Assembly: GCA_046348365.1 (NCBI GenBank)
Contig: JAXMEL010000005.1
Coordinates: forward strand, 186,001 to 250,000
Direction: 5' to 3'
DNA from: JAEUPI01 sp046348365
GTDB lineage: Bacteria; Pseudomonadota; Gammaproteobacteria; Burkholderiales; Burkholderiaceae_C
Length of the DNA stretch: 64,000 bases
Shown: positions 21,498 to 34,013 of the stretch, one piece after another
How the letters are laid out: each line of letters begins with the position of its first letter
Numbering within the stretch: position 1 is the first letter of the stretch
Translations under genes and position numbers: made by a program
Notes under the pieces: model-generated
Told to the model about the DNA's origin: nothing
Databases searched by the model: none
What the model saw: the letters and a program-made list of their open reading frames with translations, nothing else

Positions 21498-21855
21498 GTT
21501 TGCCAAGAGGGAGATTATTGCGAGGACGTCAAAGCCCGAAGCGCTATGCGTTGGCCGGGCGTTCTCTCGCATGCCATCTTCTTGGCGCGAGCGGAGTGTG
21601 CCGAGCGCGCGCCTCGCGGACCGACCAAACATGGGCGTCGCTTACTCCTGTGGACAGCCGGAGTGGTGGACACGCGCAGGTCGTTCAGGCATCCATGTAA
21701 ATTGCTCCTCCGTAACAAGATGGCACCCATGTCTCGTTGCATGTCTTCCTTCGGTGGGCGAGGTGCTGGCGGTGGCTAGCGCTACCTAGCCTTCGGCGAT
21801 TCTGAGCGCCCTCGTCTCCGCGCACCCCTGTCAGATCTGACAGGGGGAGAAACCC
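21498..21855 (-). other. Leader region of the RiPP operon
   Basis: About 360 bases between the first radical SAM start and the transposase remnant. It contains a strong Shine-Dalgarno (GGAGGAG at 21705-21711, minus strand) ahead of two ATGs; the one at 21692 opens a 16-codon frame ending at 21642. It also holds alternative starts for the radical SAM gene (21572, 21632) and a 22-bp perfect palindrome near the far end. The operon promoter should lie here, but no convincing -35/-10 pair could be assigned. Confidence 0.4.
21825..21846. repeat. Perfect 22-bp palindrome centred on AGATCT
   Basis: The sequence CCCCTGTCAGA is followed directly by its exact complement TCTGACAGGGG. It lies at the junction between the RiPP leader region and the truncated 5' end of the transposase remnant. 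It may be an operator, an insertion-sequence end or a recombination scar; nothing in the sequence decides which. Confidence 0.7.
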
Positions 21856-22580
21856 GCATGTTGCTACGTCGTGCGCACGAGTTGTGCCTGGCGCTTGTTG
21901 CCCAAGGCGTTCCCGCCCTGGCGCGCGGTCTACAAGGCCTTCCGCGGCTGGGCCCGCGCGGGCACCTTCGAGCGCATGCACGACCGGCTTCGCCAAAAGT
22001 GACGTGACCGCGTGGGCGGCGCGCCGGACCCGACCGCAGCGGTCATCGACGCGCAAAGCACGCGCAGCACGGCCCAGGGCGGCAACACGGGCTTCGACGC
22101 GGGCAAGAAGGTGAAGTGCCGCAAGCGCCACCTCGTCGTCGACACGGTTGGGCTTGCTGCTGGCTGTCGCGATCATTACCGCCTGCGTGAAGAACGCGAT
22201 GGCGCCGCGCCCGTGGTGGCCCAGGCGTGCGCGAAGGTACCGGGCCTCAGGGCGTTGTTTGCCGACGCGGCGTACGGCGGCCGCTGTGCCGAGGCCATCG
22301 AGAAGACTCATGGCATCGCCGTGCACATCGTGCGCCATCCCGGCAATCGCTCGACCGGCACTTGGCAGACCGCGCAGCAATCGCTGTGGCCCGAGGTCGT
22401 CCCCAAGGGCTCCGTCGTGCAAGCCAAACGTTGGGTCGTTGAGCGCACGCACGCCTGGAACGAACGTGCCCGCCGATTGATCGCTCACCACGATCGCTCC
22501 GATTGGGCGCCTGTCGCCTGGGTCTGGCTCACCGACGCGCGTATCCTCGCGACCAGACTGGCGCAGGGATATTCTTGGGA
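21856..22580 (+). pseudogene. IS5-family transposase remnant
   Basis: Reading through from about 21859 gives YVVRTSCAWRLLPKAFPPW, then an in-frame TGA at 22001. The same frame continues with 'AAVIDAQSTRSTAQGG', 'GFDAGKKVKCRKRHLVVDTVG' and later 'LFADAAYGG' and 'KRWVVERTHAWNERARRL', the DDE-type transposase core of IS5/IS427-like elements. A pair of compensating frameshifts lies near 22148-22200. The N-terminal ~50 residues and both element ends are missing. It is inactive and marks the right border of the low-GC RiPP segment, ending only ~10 bases before the dctM stop. Confidence 0.85.
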
Positions 22581-22589
22581 AACCCCCGC

Positions 22590-23888
22590 TCAGCGCATGC
22601 TGGCCGGCAGCACCGTGACGATCTGCGGGAACAGGTAGATCAACCCCACGGCGGCCACCATCAGGAAGAAGAACGGCAGCGTCACGCGCGCGATCCAGCC
22701 GATCTGGCGCTGCGTCATGCCCTGCAGCACGAACAGGTTGAAGCCCACCGGCGGCGTGATCTGCGCCATCTCGACCACCAGCACGATGAAGATGCCGAAC
22801 CACAGCGGGTCGATGCCGGCCTTGGTGACGGTGGGCATGATCACGCCCATGGTCAGCACGACCATGCTGATGCCGTCGAGGAAGCAGCCGAGCACGACGT
22901 AGAACACCAGCAGGGCGAGCAGCAGCTGGAACCGGCTCAGGCCCAGCGTGGCGATCCACTCGGCCAGGTGCCGCGGCAGCCCGATGTAGCCCATGCTCAG
23001 CGTGAGGAACGACGCGCCGGCGAGGATCAGCGCGATCATGCAGTACAGGCGCGTGCCGCCCATCAGCGACTCGCGAAACGTCTTCCAGTCGAGCGAGCCC
23101 TGCGCGGCCGAGAGGATCAGCGCGCCCAGCACGCCCACGGCGGCGGCCTCGGTGGCGGTGGCGATGCCGGCGTAGATCGAGCCCAGCACCGCGGCGATCA
23201 GCAGCACCACCGGGATCAGGTAGCGCGATTGCGCGAGCTTCTCGGCCAGCGACAGCGCGCGGTCGGCCGCCGGCACGCGCGCGCGGTTGAGCAGCGCCCA
23301 GACGATCAGATAACCCGAGAACAGCGCGGCCAGCATGATGCCCGGCAGCACGCCGGCGATGAACAGCTGGGCGATCGACACGTCGGCGGTGACGCCGTAG
23401 ACGATCATGATGATCGACGGCGGAATGAGCAGCCCCAGCGTGCCCGCGCCGGCGAGCGAGCCGATCGAGATGTCGTCGGGGTAGCCGCGGCGCTGCAGCT
23501 CGGGCAGCGTCATCTTGCCGATGGTGGCGCAGGTGGCGGCGCTCGACCCCGACACCGCGGCAAAGATCGCGCAGCCGATGACGTTGGTGTGCAGCAGGCG
23601 CCCCGGCAGGCCCTGCACCCACGGCGACAGGCCGCGGAACATGTCGCTCGACAGCCGCGTGCGAAACAGGATCTCGCCCATCCAGATGAACAGGGGCAGC
23701 GCCGTCAGCGTCCAGCTCGACGACGAGCCCCAGATCGTGACCGCCATCGCGTCGCCCGCCGGCCGCGAGCTGAACAGCTGCATGCCGATCCACGCCACGC
23801 CCGAGAGGGCCAGGCCGATCCACACCCCGGTGCCGAGGATCGCGAACAGCGCCACGATCAGCAGCGTGGTGATCGCGATGTCATTCAT
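22590..23888 (-). CDS. dctM: TRAP transporter large permease (DctM family)
   Basis: Twelve-helix membrane subunit of a tripartite periplasmic transporter, 432 residues. Visible family patterns are 'GSSSSWTLTALPLFIWMGEIL', 'GSSAATCATIGKMTLPEL', 'AGTLGLLIPPSIIMIVYG' and 'ITPPVGFNLFV'. It overlaps the small permease gene by eight bases. Together with the binding protein it would import an organic acid using the sodium gradient. The divergent racemase/oxoprolinase genes suggest a cyclic amide or amino-acid-derived substrate. Confidence 0.93.
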   Translation of the reverse strand: MNDIAITTLLIVALFAILGTGVWIGLALSGVAWIGMQLFSSRPAGDAMAVTIWGSSSSWTLTALPLFIWMGEILFRTRLSSDMFRGLSPWVQGLPGRLLHTNVIGCAIFAAVSGSSAATCATIGKMTLPELQRRGYPDDISIGSLAGAGTLGLLIPPSIIMIVYGVTADVSIAQLFIAGVLPGIMLAALFSGYLIVWALLNRARVPAADRALSLAEKLAQSRYLIPVVLLIAAVLGSIYAGIATATEAAAVGVLGALILSAAQGSLDWKTFRESLMGGTRLYCMIALILAGASFLTLSMGYIGLPRHLAEWIATLGLSRFQLLLALLVFYVVLGCFLDGISMVVLTMGVIMPTVTKAGIDPLWFGIFIVLVVEMAQITPPVGFNLFVLQGMTQRQIGWIARVTLPFFFLMVAAVGLIYLFPQIVTVLPASMR

Positions 23889-24390
23889 TGTGCAGCGCCT
23901 CGTCGCTCGCGATCTCGCGCCGCTGGCCGCGCCACTGCAGCACCAGCTCGTCGACGAAGGCGATCGCCAGCACGATCGTGCCGCCGGCCATCGCGAGCTG
24001 CGGGATCCACAGCGGCGTGGCGTCGTTGCTGGTCGACACGTCGTTGAGCCGGTACGACAGCCACGCCAGCCGCGTGCTGTAGTAGGCCGCCAGCAGCGCG
24101 AGCAGCGTCGCCATCGCCAGCGCCCACAGCTCCATGCCGGCGCGCGCGCGGCCCTTCAGCGCCGCGAGCAGCAGCGTGACGCGGATGTGCTCGCCGCGCT
24201 TGAGCGTGTGCGCCAGCGCCAGGAAGCCGGCCGCGGCCATCATGTAGCCGGCGTAGGCGTCGGTGCCGGGCAGGTGGAAGTGGAACTGCCGCCCGAGGAT
24301 GGCCAGCAGCACGAAGCCCAGCAGGCCCACCATGCACAGCGCCGCGAGCGCGGCCGCGCCGTCGTACAGCGCGTCGAGGGCGCGGCGCAC
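23881..24390 (-). CDS. dctQ: TRAP transporter small permease (DctQ family)
   Basis: A 169-residue four-helix membrane protein, GTG start at 24390 (MRRALDALYDG). The DctQ pattern 'LLAILGRQFHFHLPGTDAYAGYMMAAAGFLALAHTLKRGEHIRV' is recognisable as a family signature, with the conserved 'GEHIRV' after the second helix pair. It lies nine bases after dctP and overlaps dctM, so the three form one unit. Confidence 0.9.
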   Translation of the reverse strand: MRRALDALYDGAAALAALCMVGLLGFVLLAILGRQFHFHLPGTDAYAGYMMAAAGFLALAHTLKRGEHIRVTLLLAALKGRARAGMELWALAMATLLALLAAYYSTRLAWLSYRLNDVSTSNDATPLWIPQLAMAGGTIVLAIAFVDELVLQWRGQRREIASDEALHNE

Positions 24391-24399
24391 GGCGCTGGC

Positions 24400-25371
24400 T
24401 TACTTGCGGTAGGCGTCTATGAGCGCCTTGCCATCGGCGCCGGCCTTGTCGAGCCACTCGGCGAGCATGGTGTCGCCGACCTTCTTCATGTCGGCCTTGA
24501 GCTGCGGCGACGGCGGCACGATGGTCATGCCGTTCTTCTTCAGCAGGTCGATGTACTCGCCGTTCTTGGCCTTGGCGAGCTGCCAGCCGCGGGCCTCGGC
24601 ATCGGCGCCGGCCTTGAGCACGGCGGCCTGCGCGGGCTTGTCGAGCGCGTCGAAGGCGGCCTTGTTCACCAGCACGGCGTTCTTGGGCAGCCAGGCCTGC
24701 GTGTCGGTCCAGAACTTCAGGTGCTCGTAGGTCTTGGTGTCGTAGCCGGTGGCGCCGGAGGACATGTAGCTGTCCACCACGCCGGTGGCCATGGCCTGCG
24801 ACAGCTCGGCCGCCTGCACGGTGACCGGCTGCGCGCCGACGAGTTCGGCCACGCGCGCGGTGGCGGGGCTGTAGGCGCGCCACTTCAGGCCCTTCAGGTC
24901 GGCCGCGGCATTGATCGGCTTCTTGGCGTAGATGCCCTGCGGCGGCCACGGCACGGCGTACAGCAGCATCATGCCTTGCTCGCCGAGCTTCTTCTCGAGC
25001 AGCGGCTTCTGCGCCTTGTAGAGCTTCTCCGAAGCCTCGAAGCTGTCGGCCAGGAAGGGCAGGCCGTCGGCACCGAAGATCTGCCACTCGTTCTGGAAGT
25101 TGGCGAGCAGCACCTCGCCGATCTGCGCCTGGCCGCCTTGCACGGCGCGCTTGATCTCGGGCGCCTTGAACAGCGACGCGTTGGCGTGCACGGTGATCTT
25201 GAGCTTGCCGCCGGTGGCCTTGTCGACGTCGCCGGCGAACTGCACGAGGTTCTCGGTGTGGTAGTTGTTGGCGGGGTAGGCGGCGGGCAGGTCCCACTTG
25301 GTCTGGGCTTGCACGGTGGCACTGAAGGCGAGCGCCGCTGCGGCGCCGAGCAGAGGGCGGGAAAGACGCAT
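24400..25371 (-). CDS. dctP: TRAP transporter periplasmic binding protein (DctP family)
   Basis: A 323-residue solute receptor with a Sec signal (MRLSRPLLGAAAALAFSATVQA). It shows the DctP order: 'GDVDKATGGKLKI', 'IKRAVQGGQAQIGEVLLANF', 'LKWRAYSPATARVAELVGAQPV' (the Arg that pairs with a substrate carboxylate) and 'GVVDSYMSSGATGYD'. GAGGAG precedes the ATG at 25371. Ligand specificity cannot be read from the sequence; the divergent genes favour 5-oxoproline, hydantoin derivatives or related acids. Confidence 0.9.
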   Translation of the reverse strand: MRLSRPLLGAAAALAFSATVQAQTKWDLPAAYPANNYHTENLVQFAGDVDKATGGKLKITVHANASLFKAPEIKRAVQGGQAQIGEVLLANFQNEWQIFGADGLPFLADSFEASEKLYKAQKPLLEKKLGEQGMMLLYAVPWPPQGIYAKKPINAAADLKGLKWRAYSPATARVAELVGAQPVTVQAAELSQAMATGVVDSYMSSGATGYDTKTYEHLKFWTDTQAWLPKNAVLVNKAAFDALDKPAQAAVLKAGADAEARGWQLAKAKNGEYIDLLKKNGMTIVPPSPQLKADMKKVGDTMLAEWLDKAGADGKALIDAYRK

Positions 25372-25460
25372 GAAGACTCCTCGGGTCGAAGTTCGCTATG
25401 GGTGTCGAGTCTAGGGGAGCGCGACGGCGATAAAGTGTCGATGCACCAACGAGCGCTTGA

Positions 25461-26131
25461 GTGAAAACACCGAGTCCGCGCCCGCCGAACACGCTGCTCG
25501 GCGTCCTGATGCTCGATACGCGATTCCCCCGCGTGCCGGGCGACGCGGGCCATCCCGGCGCCTTCGGCGTGCCGGTGCGGCACACGGTGGTGCAGGGCGC
25601 CTCGCCGCGGCGCGTGGTGCGCGAGCAGGATCCGGCGCTGCTGCGGCCGTTCGTCGATGCGGCACGGCGACTCGTCGACGAAGGCGTGACGGCCCTCACC
25701 ACCAGCTGCGGCTTTCTCGTGCAGTTCCAGCGCGAGCTGCAGGCGAGCGTGCCGGTGCCGGTGTGGACCTCGAGCCTGCTGAAGCTGCCCGAGCTGCGCC
25801 GGCCCGGCGTGGTGACGGTCGATGCGGCCTCGCTCGGCGTTGCGCAGCTGCGCGCCGCCGGCGCCGACCCGGCGACGCCGGTGGAAGGCCTCGCGCCGGG
25901 CTGCGCCTTCCAGCGCACGCTGCTCGACGATCTGCCCGATCTCGACACCGCAGCCGCCGAGCGCGAGGTGGTGGCTGCGGCGCTGCGCCTCGTGGCGCGC
26001 GAACCCGCGATCGACGCGGTGGTGCTCGAATGCACCAACATGCCGCCCTATGCCGACGCCGTGGCCCGCGCCACGGGCCGGCCGGTGCACCACCTGATCA
26101 GCCTGGTGCGCGAACGCCTGAAGGACCTTGC

Positions 26132-26135
<4 letters not shown>
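25461..26135 (+). CDS. Asp/Glu/hydantoin racemase-family protein
   Basis: A 224-residue member of the two-cysteine racemase superfamily: 'TTSCGFLVQFQ' in the first half and 'LECTNMPPYAD' in the second supply the catalytic cysteine pair. It starts with GTG at 25461 and ends in an ATGA overlap with the oxoprolinase gene. Such proteins racemise aspartate, glutamate or 5-substituted hydantoins. Linkage to a hydantoinase/5-oxoprolinase and a TRAP system suggests preparation of one stereoisomer for ring opening; the substrate is inferred. Confidence 0.8.
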
Positions 26136-29872
<3,737 letters not shown>

Positions 29873-29922
29873 CCGGCGCAGGCGCGCCGCTGCGCCGGGC
29901 GCCTGACGGCTCGCTTCGCGGC

Positions 29923-30708
29923 GTGCACGTGCTGGCCCTCAAGCTCGCGCTGGTGGCCGCGTCGGTGCTCGGCGCGAGCCTGGTGTCGCGCCGCTGGGGC
30001 CATGCGGCCGGCGGCCTGATGGCCGGGCTGCCGATGATCATCGGCCCGATCACCGCGATCCTGCTGATCGACAACCCGGCCGATCGCGTGCGCGCGATCG
30101 CGCTGGCCACGCTGCAGTGCCAGCCGGCGATGCTGATGCACGTGCTGGTGTTCGCGCGCGCGGCGCGCCGCTGGTCGTGGCCGCCTTGCCTGCTGGCGGC
30201 CAACGCCGTCTACCTGGTAGCGGCGGCGGCGCTCGCGGCCTGGGCGCTGCCGCCGCTGGCCGCTGCCGCGCTGGCACTCGGCGCATGGTGGTTCACCGGC
30301 CGCGCGATTGCGGCCGATGCGGCCGGGCCTCGAAGGCATTCAGGCCCCGTGAGCGTGCCGCGCAGCGAGCTGTGGTGGCGCCTGGCGGTGGCGCTCGCGG
30401 TCGCCGGCGCGGTGATCGAGGCCGCGGCCAGCGCGCCGGCCGCGGTGGGCGGCGTGCTGCTCGCCGCGCCGATCACCGGCAACGTGCTGCCGGCCTTCAC
30501 GCTGCCGCGCCACGGGCCGGGCGCCACGGCGCGGCTGCTGGCCGGCTTCGTGCACGGGCAGATCGGGTTCATGGCCTTCGTGGCCGGGCTCGTGGCCTGG
30601 TTGCCGCTGCTGCATCCGGCGCTGGCGTTCACGCTGGCGGTGGCCGGTGCCGTGGCCGCACCGTGGCTGCTCGACCGCTTGCAGCGGCGCGCACGCCAGC
30701 AAGGGTGA
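29923..30708 (+). CDS. Integral membrane protein of unknown function
   Basis: A 261-residue, strongly hydrophobic protein with about eight predicted membrane helices. It starts at GTG 29923 (MHVLALKLALVAASVL). It contains 'GGLMAGLPMIIGPITAILLI' early and 'GGVLLAAPITGNVLPAFTLPRHG' late, two similar halves that may reflect an inverted-repeat transporter fold. No family with known function was recognised. It follows the oxoprolinase gene by 50 bp and may belong to that transcript, but it ends in a hairpin before the bufferin genes. Confidence 0.65.
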   Translation: MHVLALKLALVAASVLGASLVSRRWGHAAGGLMAGLPMIIGPITAILLIDNPADRVRAIALATLQCQPAMLMHVLVFARAARRWSWPPCLLAANAVYLVAAAALAAWALPPLAAAALALGAWWFTGRAIAADAAGPRRHSGPVSVPRSELWWRLAVALAVAGAVIEAAASAPAAVGGVLLAAPITGNVLPAFTLPRHGPGATARLLAGFVHGQIGFMAFVAGLVAWLPLLHPALAFTLAVAGAVAAPWLLDRLQRRARQQG

Positions 30709-30709
30709 A

Positions 30710-30736
30710 GGCGGACGTGTTAGTGTTGCGTCCGCC
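30710..30736 (+). terminator. Hairpin after the membrane protein gene
   Basis: GGCGGACG and CGTCCGCC form a perfect eight-pair stem with an 11-base loop just after the stop at 30708. There is no T-run, so termination without Rho is uncertain; it may instead separate two mRNA units. Confidence 0.35.
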
Positions 30737-30792
30737 GTCGGCGCCCGGCATCAGCGGCCGGCACGCGCCCGAACCGTTCGAGGAGCAGATCC

Positions 30793-31068
30793 ATGAACCA
30801 ACGTCTCATCGTCTCGTCGGCCCTGGCCTCGGTGCTGGCGCTCGGCCTCGTCGGGCAGGCCGCGGCGCAGGGCAAGGAGAAGGAGAAGTGCTTCGGCATC
30901 GCCAAGGCCGGCCAGAACGATTGCGCCAACCTGTCGGGCACGCATTCGTGCGCCGGCCAGAACAAGGTCGACAACGATCCGGGTGAATGGAAGTACGTGG
31001 CCAAGGGCACCTGCAAGGACATGAAGGGCCTCAGCGAAGACGAGGCCAAGGCCAAGGCCAAGAAGTAG
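30793..31068 (+). CDS. bufA1: Bufferin-type precursor (DUF2282), signal peptide plus four-cysteine core
   Basis: A 91-residue DUF2282 protein. Residues 1-25 are a Sec signal (cleavage after AQAAA is likely), and the mature part has Cys33, Cys44, Cys53 and Cys74 in the family spacing, with a Lys-rich tail. GAGGAG lies before the ATG. Together with the adjacent DUF692 and DUF2063 genes it forms the unit described in Caulobacter as bufferins: exported RiPPs whose cysteines are modified by the DUF692 (MNIO) enzyme and which bind copper. That function is transferred from the family. Confidence 0.85.
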   Translation: MNQRLIVSSALASVLALGLVGQAAAQGKEKEKCFGIAKAGQNDCANLSGTHSCAGQNKVDNDPGEWKYVAKGTCKDMKGLSEDEAKAKAKK

Positions 31069-31112
31069 GGTTCGTTCGCGCGAGTCGGCGGCGCATCGCG
31101 CGAGCAAACCTC

Positions 31113-31958
31113 ATGCACACCGGCATCGGCTGGCGGCAGCCGCACTACGGCGAGCTGCTCGAGCGCCGGCCTGCGCTGGGTTTCATCGAGGTCCACTCGG
31201 AGAACTTCTTCGCCGACGGCGGCGCGGCGCTGCAGGTGCTGCAGCAGGGGCGCGCGCAATACCCGGTGAGCCTGCACGGCGTGGGCCTGGCGCTCGGCTC
31301 GGCGGCCGGGCTCGACGCCTGGCACCTGGAGCGTCTGGCGCGGCTGGTCGAGCGCATCGAGCCGGTGCGCGTGAGCGACCACGCGAGCTTCGCGCGGGCG
31401 CCGCTGGTCGCTGGCACGCCGCCGGTCCACGGCAGCGATCTGCTGCCGATCGCCTTCACCGATGCGTCGCTCGACATCATGGTGCGCCATGTGCAGCAGG
31501 TGCAGGAGCGCCTGCGCCGCGCGATCGCGGTGGAGAACCTCTCGGCCTACCTGCGCTGGGCCGACGACGCCTGGCCCGAGGCCGCGTTCTTCAACGCGCT
31601 GACGCGCCGCTCGGGCTGCGCGATGCTGCTCGACGTGAACAACCTCGTCGTCAACGCGCTCAACCAGGGGCTCGACCCGATGGCCGCGCCGTGCGCGGTG
31701 ATCGATGCCATCGACGCCGCGAGCGTGGCCGAGATCCACCTCGCCGGCTACGACGATCGCCACGCGCTGGTGATCGACGACCACGGCAGCCGCGTGCATC
31801 CGCCGGTGTGGCAGGTGTTCCGCCATGCCGTGGCGCGCCTCGGGCCGCGGCCGACGCTGATCGAGTGGGACACCGCGATCCCCGCGCTCGACGTGCTGCT
31901 CGACGAGGCCGCGCTCGCCGAGCAGGCGATGACGGCCGGCGCCGAGGTGGCGGCATGA
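31113..31958 (+). CDS. bufB: DUF692/MNIO iron-dependent RiPP-modifying enzyme
   Basis: A 281-residue TIM-barrel enzyme starting MHTGIGWRQPHYGELLE. The family metal-site segments are visible: 'EVHSENFF', 'LHGVGLALGS', 'VSDHASF', 'AVENLSAYL', 'LLDVNNLVVNALNQG' and 'EIHLAGY'. MNIO enzymes use a multi-iron centre to rearrange cysteines of peptide substrates, here the DUF2282 precursor 44 bp upstream. Its stop overlaps the next start (ATGA). Confidence 0.9.
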   Translation: MHTGIGWRQPHYGELLERRPALGFIEVHSENFFADGGAALQVLQQGRAQYPVSLHGVGLALGSAAGLDAWHLERLARLVERIEPVRVSDHASFARAPLVAGTPPVHGSDLLPIAFTDASLDIMVRHVQQVQERLRRAIAVENLSAYLRWADDAWPEAAFFNALTRRSGCAMLLDVNNLVVNALNQGLDPMAAPCAVIDAIDAASVAEIHLAGYDDRHALVIDDHGSRVHPPVWQVFRHAVARLGPRPTLIEWDTAIPALDVLLDEAALAEQAMTAGAEVAA

Positions 31959-32782
31959 ACGGCAAGGCACAGACCTGGCAGCGCGAGGCCGAGCGCCAGC
32001 AGCAGCTGTTGCGCGCGCTGTGGCGGCGCGAGCCCGACGATCGGCTCGCGCCATGGACGCAAGGCGAGCCGCCGACCGTGCAGCAGGGCCTGGCGGCCTA
32101 CCGCGGCAATGCCGCGGTCATCGCCGCGCGTGCCCTCGCGGCGGCGTACCCGACGCTGCAGCAGTTGCTCGGCGATGCGTCGTTCGAGAACCTCGCGCGC
32201 GCGCTGTGGCATCGGCATCCGCCGCAGCGCGGCGACCTCGCGCACTGGGGCGAGGAACTTGCTGCGTTCGTCGAGGCCGACGCGCAACTGGCCGGCGAGC
32301 CTTACCTCGCCGACGTGGCGCGACTGGAATGGGCCGTGCACCGCATCGAGCACGCCGCCGATGCGCCGGCGCTGCCCGAGGGCCTGCCGCTGCTGGCCAG
32401 CGAGGATCCGGCTGCGATCGCGCTCGAGCTGCAGGCCGGCGCCACGCTGCTCGGCTCGCGCTGGCCGATCGTGCGCATCCGGCAGGCGCATCGTATGCAG
32501 GGCGACACCCGCTTCGACGCGGTGCGTGCTGCGCTGGCGGTCGGGCAGGGCGACAACGCCTGGGTCTGGCGCGACGGCTGGCGCGCCGCGGTGCAGGCGA
32601 TCGACGCGCCGGCGGCGCGCTTCGTGAGCCGCGTGCTCGCGGGCGATTCGCTCGGCGCCGCGCTCGACGTTGCCGGTGAAGATTTTGACTTCGAGGTCTG
32701 GCTGCGCGACGCGATCACGCACCACTGGATCGTCGGCGTCAGGCGGCTGGGCGATGCTGCGAACCGGTCAACACGACAGTGA
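31955..32782 (+). CDS. bufC: DUF2063 partner protein of the bufferin enzyme
   Basis: A 275-residue protein with the DUF2063 N-terminal pattern 'GLAAYRGNAAVIAARALAAAYPTLQQLLGD' type helices and a C-terminal winged-helix-like part. In known clusters this protein binds the precursor leader and assists the DUF692 enzyme. It is translationally coupled to bufB. It ends ten bases before the ynjB-like gene, so the ABC transporter genes may lie on the same mRNA. Confidence 0.88.
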   Translation: MNGKAQTWQREAERQQQLLRALWRREPDDRLAPWTQGEPPTVQQGLAAYRGNAAVIAARALAAAYPTLQQLLGDASFENLARALWHRHPPQRGDLAHWGEELAAFVEADAQLAGEPYLADVARLEWAVHRIEHAADAPALPEGLPLLASEDPAAIALELQAGATLLGSRWPIVRIRQAHRMQGDTRFDAVRAALAVGQGDNAWVWRDGWRAAVQAIDAPAARFVSRVLAGDSLGAALDVAGEDFDFEVWLRDAITHHWIVGVRRLGDAANRSTRQ

Positions 32783-32792
32783 GAATCGCGGC

Positions 32793-33986
32793 ATGGGATC
32801 TGCGCTTAACCGCCGTCACGTCGTCCTCGGCAGCCTCGGGATGCCTTTGGCCGCGCGTGCGCAGAGCGCCTGGGCCCGCATCGAGCAGGCGGCGCGTGGG
32901 CAGACGGTGTACTTCAACGCCTGGGGCGGCAGCGAGCGCGTCAACGCCTATCTGCAATGGGCGGCGGCGGAGCTGCGGCGCTCGCATGCGATCAAGTTCG
33001 AGCACGTGAAGCTCACCGACACCGCCGAGGCTGTGCGCCGCGTGCGCGCCGAGAAGGCCGCCGGCCGCGGCGACGGCTCGGTCGACATGGTGTGGATCAA
33101 CGGCGAGAACTTCCTCGCCATGAAGCGCGAGGCGCTGCTGTTCGGCCCGTTCGCCGAGTCGCTGCCGTCGTTCGCTTACGTCGACGTCGCGGGCAAGCCG
33201 ACGACGCGGCTCGATTTCTCAGAGCCGGTCGAAGGTTTCGAGGCGCCCTGGGGCATGGCGCAATTCACTTTCATCGCCGACCGCGCGCGCGTGCCCAAGC
33301 CGCCCGACAGCATGGCCGAGCTGCTGGCCTGGGCCAAGGCCAACCCGGGCCGCTTCACCTACCCGCGGCCGCCGCAGTTCATCGGCAGCACGTTTGTCAA
33401 GCAGGTGCTGGTCGAGCGCGGCGGCGACCGCGCGGCGCTCGCGCGGCCGATGACGCGCGAAGCCTTCGACGCGCTGACGCCGGCGCTGTGGAGCTACCTC
33501 GACGCACTGCATCCGCAGCTCTGGCGCCAGGGCCGGCAGTTCGCGGCCACGCCGGCCGCGGCGCGGCAGATGCTGGCCGATGGCGAGCTTGCCATCGCGC
33601 TGAGCTTCAACCCCAACGAGGCCGCCAACCTGATCGCCACCCACGCGCTGCCGGCCACGGCGCAGGCCTACCAGCACAGCGCCGGCACGATCGGCAACAC
33701 GCATTTCCTGGCCATCGCGTTCAACGCGCGCGCGAAGGAAGGCGCGCAGGTGGCGATCGACTTCCTCATGTCGCCCGCCGCGCAGGCGCGCAAGGCCGAC
33801 GTGGCGGTGTGGGGCGACCCCACGGTGCTGGCCGTCGACAAGCTGCCGGCCGAGCTGCGCGCCGGCTTCGATGCCACGCGCGTGCCCGGCGCCGTGCAGC
33901 GCGTGGCGCCCACGGTGCCCGAGCCGCATGGCAGCTGGGTCGATCCGCTCGAACGCGAATGGGCACGCCGCTACGGCGTGGCTTGA
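32793..33986 (+). CDS. ynjB: ABC transporter substrate-binding protein, YnjB family
   Basis: A 397-residue periplasmic protein with a twin-arginine-like start (MGSALNRRHVVLGSLGM) and the YnjB opening 'GQTVYFNAWGGSERVNAYLQWA'. Later come 'DMVWINGENFLAMK' and 'GNTHFLAIAFNARAKEGAQVAIDFLMSPAAQ'. It is distantly related to thiamine and iron receptors; the natural ligand of the YnjBCD system is not established. It is the first gene of a ynjB-C-D-F series. Confidence 0.85.
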   Translation: MGSALNRRHVVLGSLGMPLAARAQSAWARIEQAARGQTVYFNAWGGSERVNAYLQWAAAELRRSHAIKFEHVKLTDTAEAVRRVRAEKAAGRGDGSVDMVWINGENFLAMKREALLFGPFAESLPSFAYVDVAGKPTTRLDFSEPVEGFEAPWGMAQFTFIADRARVPKPPDSMAELLAWAKANPGRFTYPRPPQFIGSTFVKQVLVERGGDRAALARPMTREAFDALTPALWSYLDALHPQLWRQGRQFAATPAAARQMLADGELAIALSFNPNEAANLIATHALPATAQAYQHSAGTIGNTHFLAIAFNARAKEGAQVAIDFLMSPAAQARKADVAVWGDPTVLAVDKLPAELRAGFDATRVPGAVQRVAPTVPEPHGSWVDPLEREWARRYGVA

Positions 33987-34013
33987 GCGCGCGATGCGCA
34001 GCACCGTCGGCGC

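Noticed and set aside
21856..22638. Functional IS element
   Set aside because: In-frame stop at 22001, frameshifts near 22150-22200, missing N-terminus and no terminal inverted repeats.
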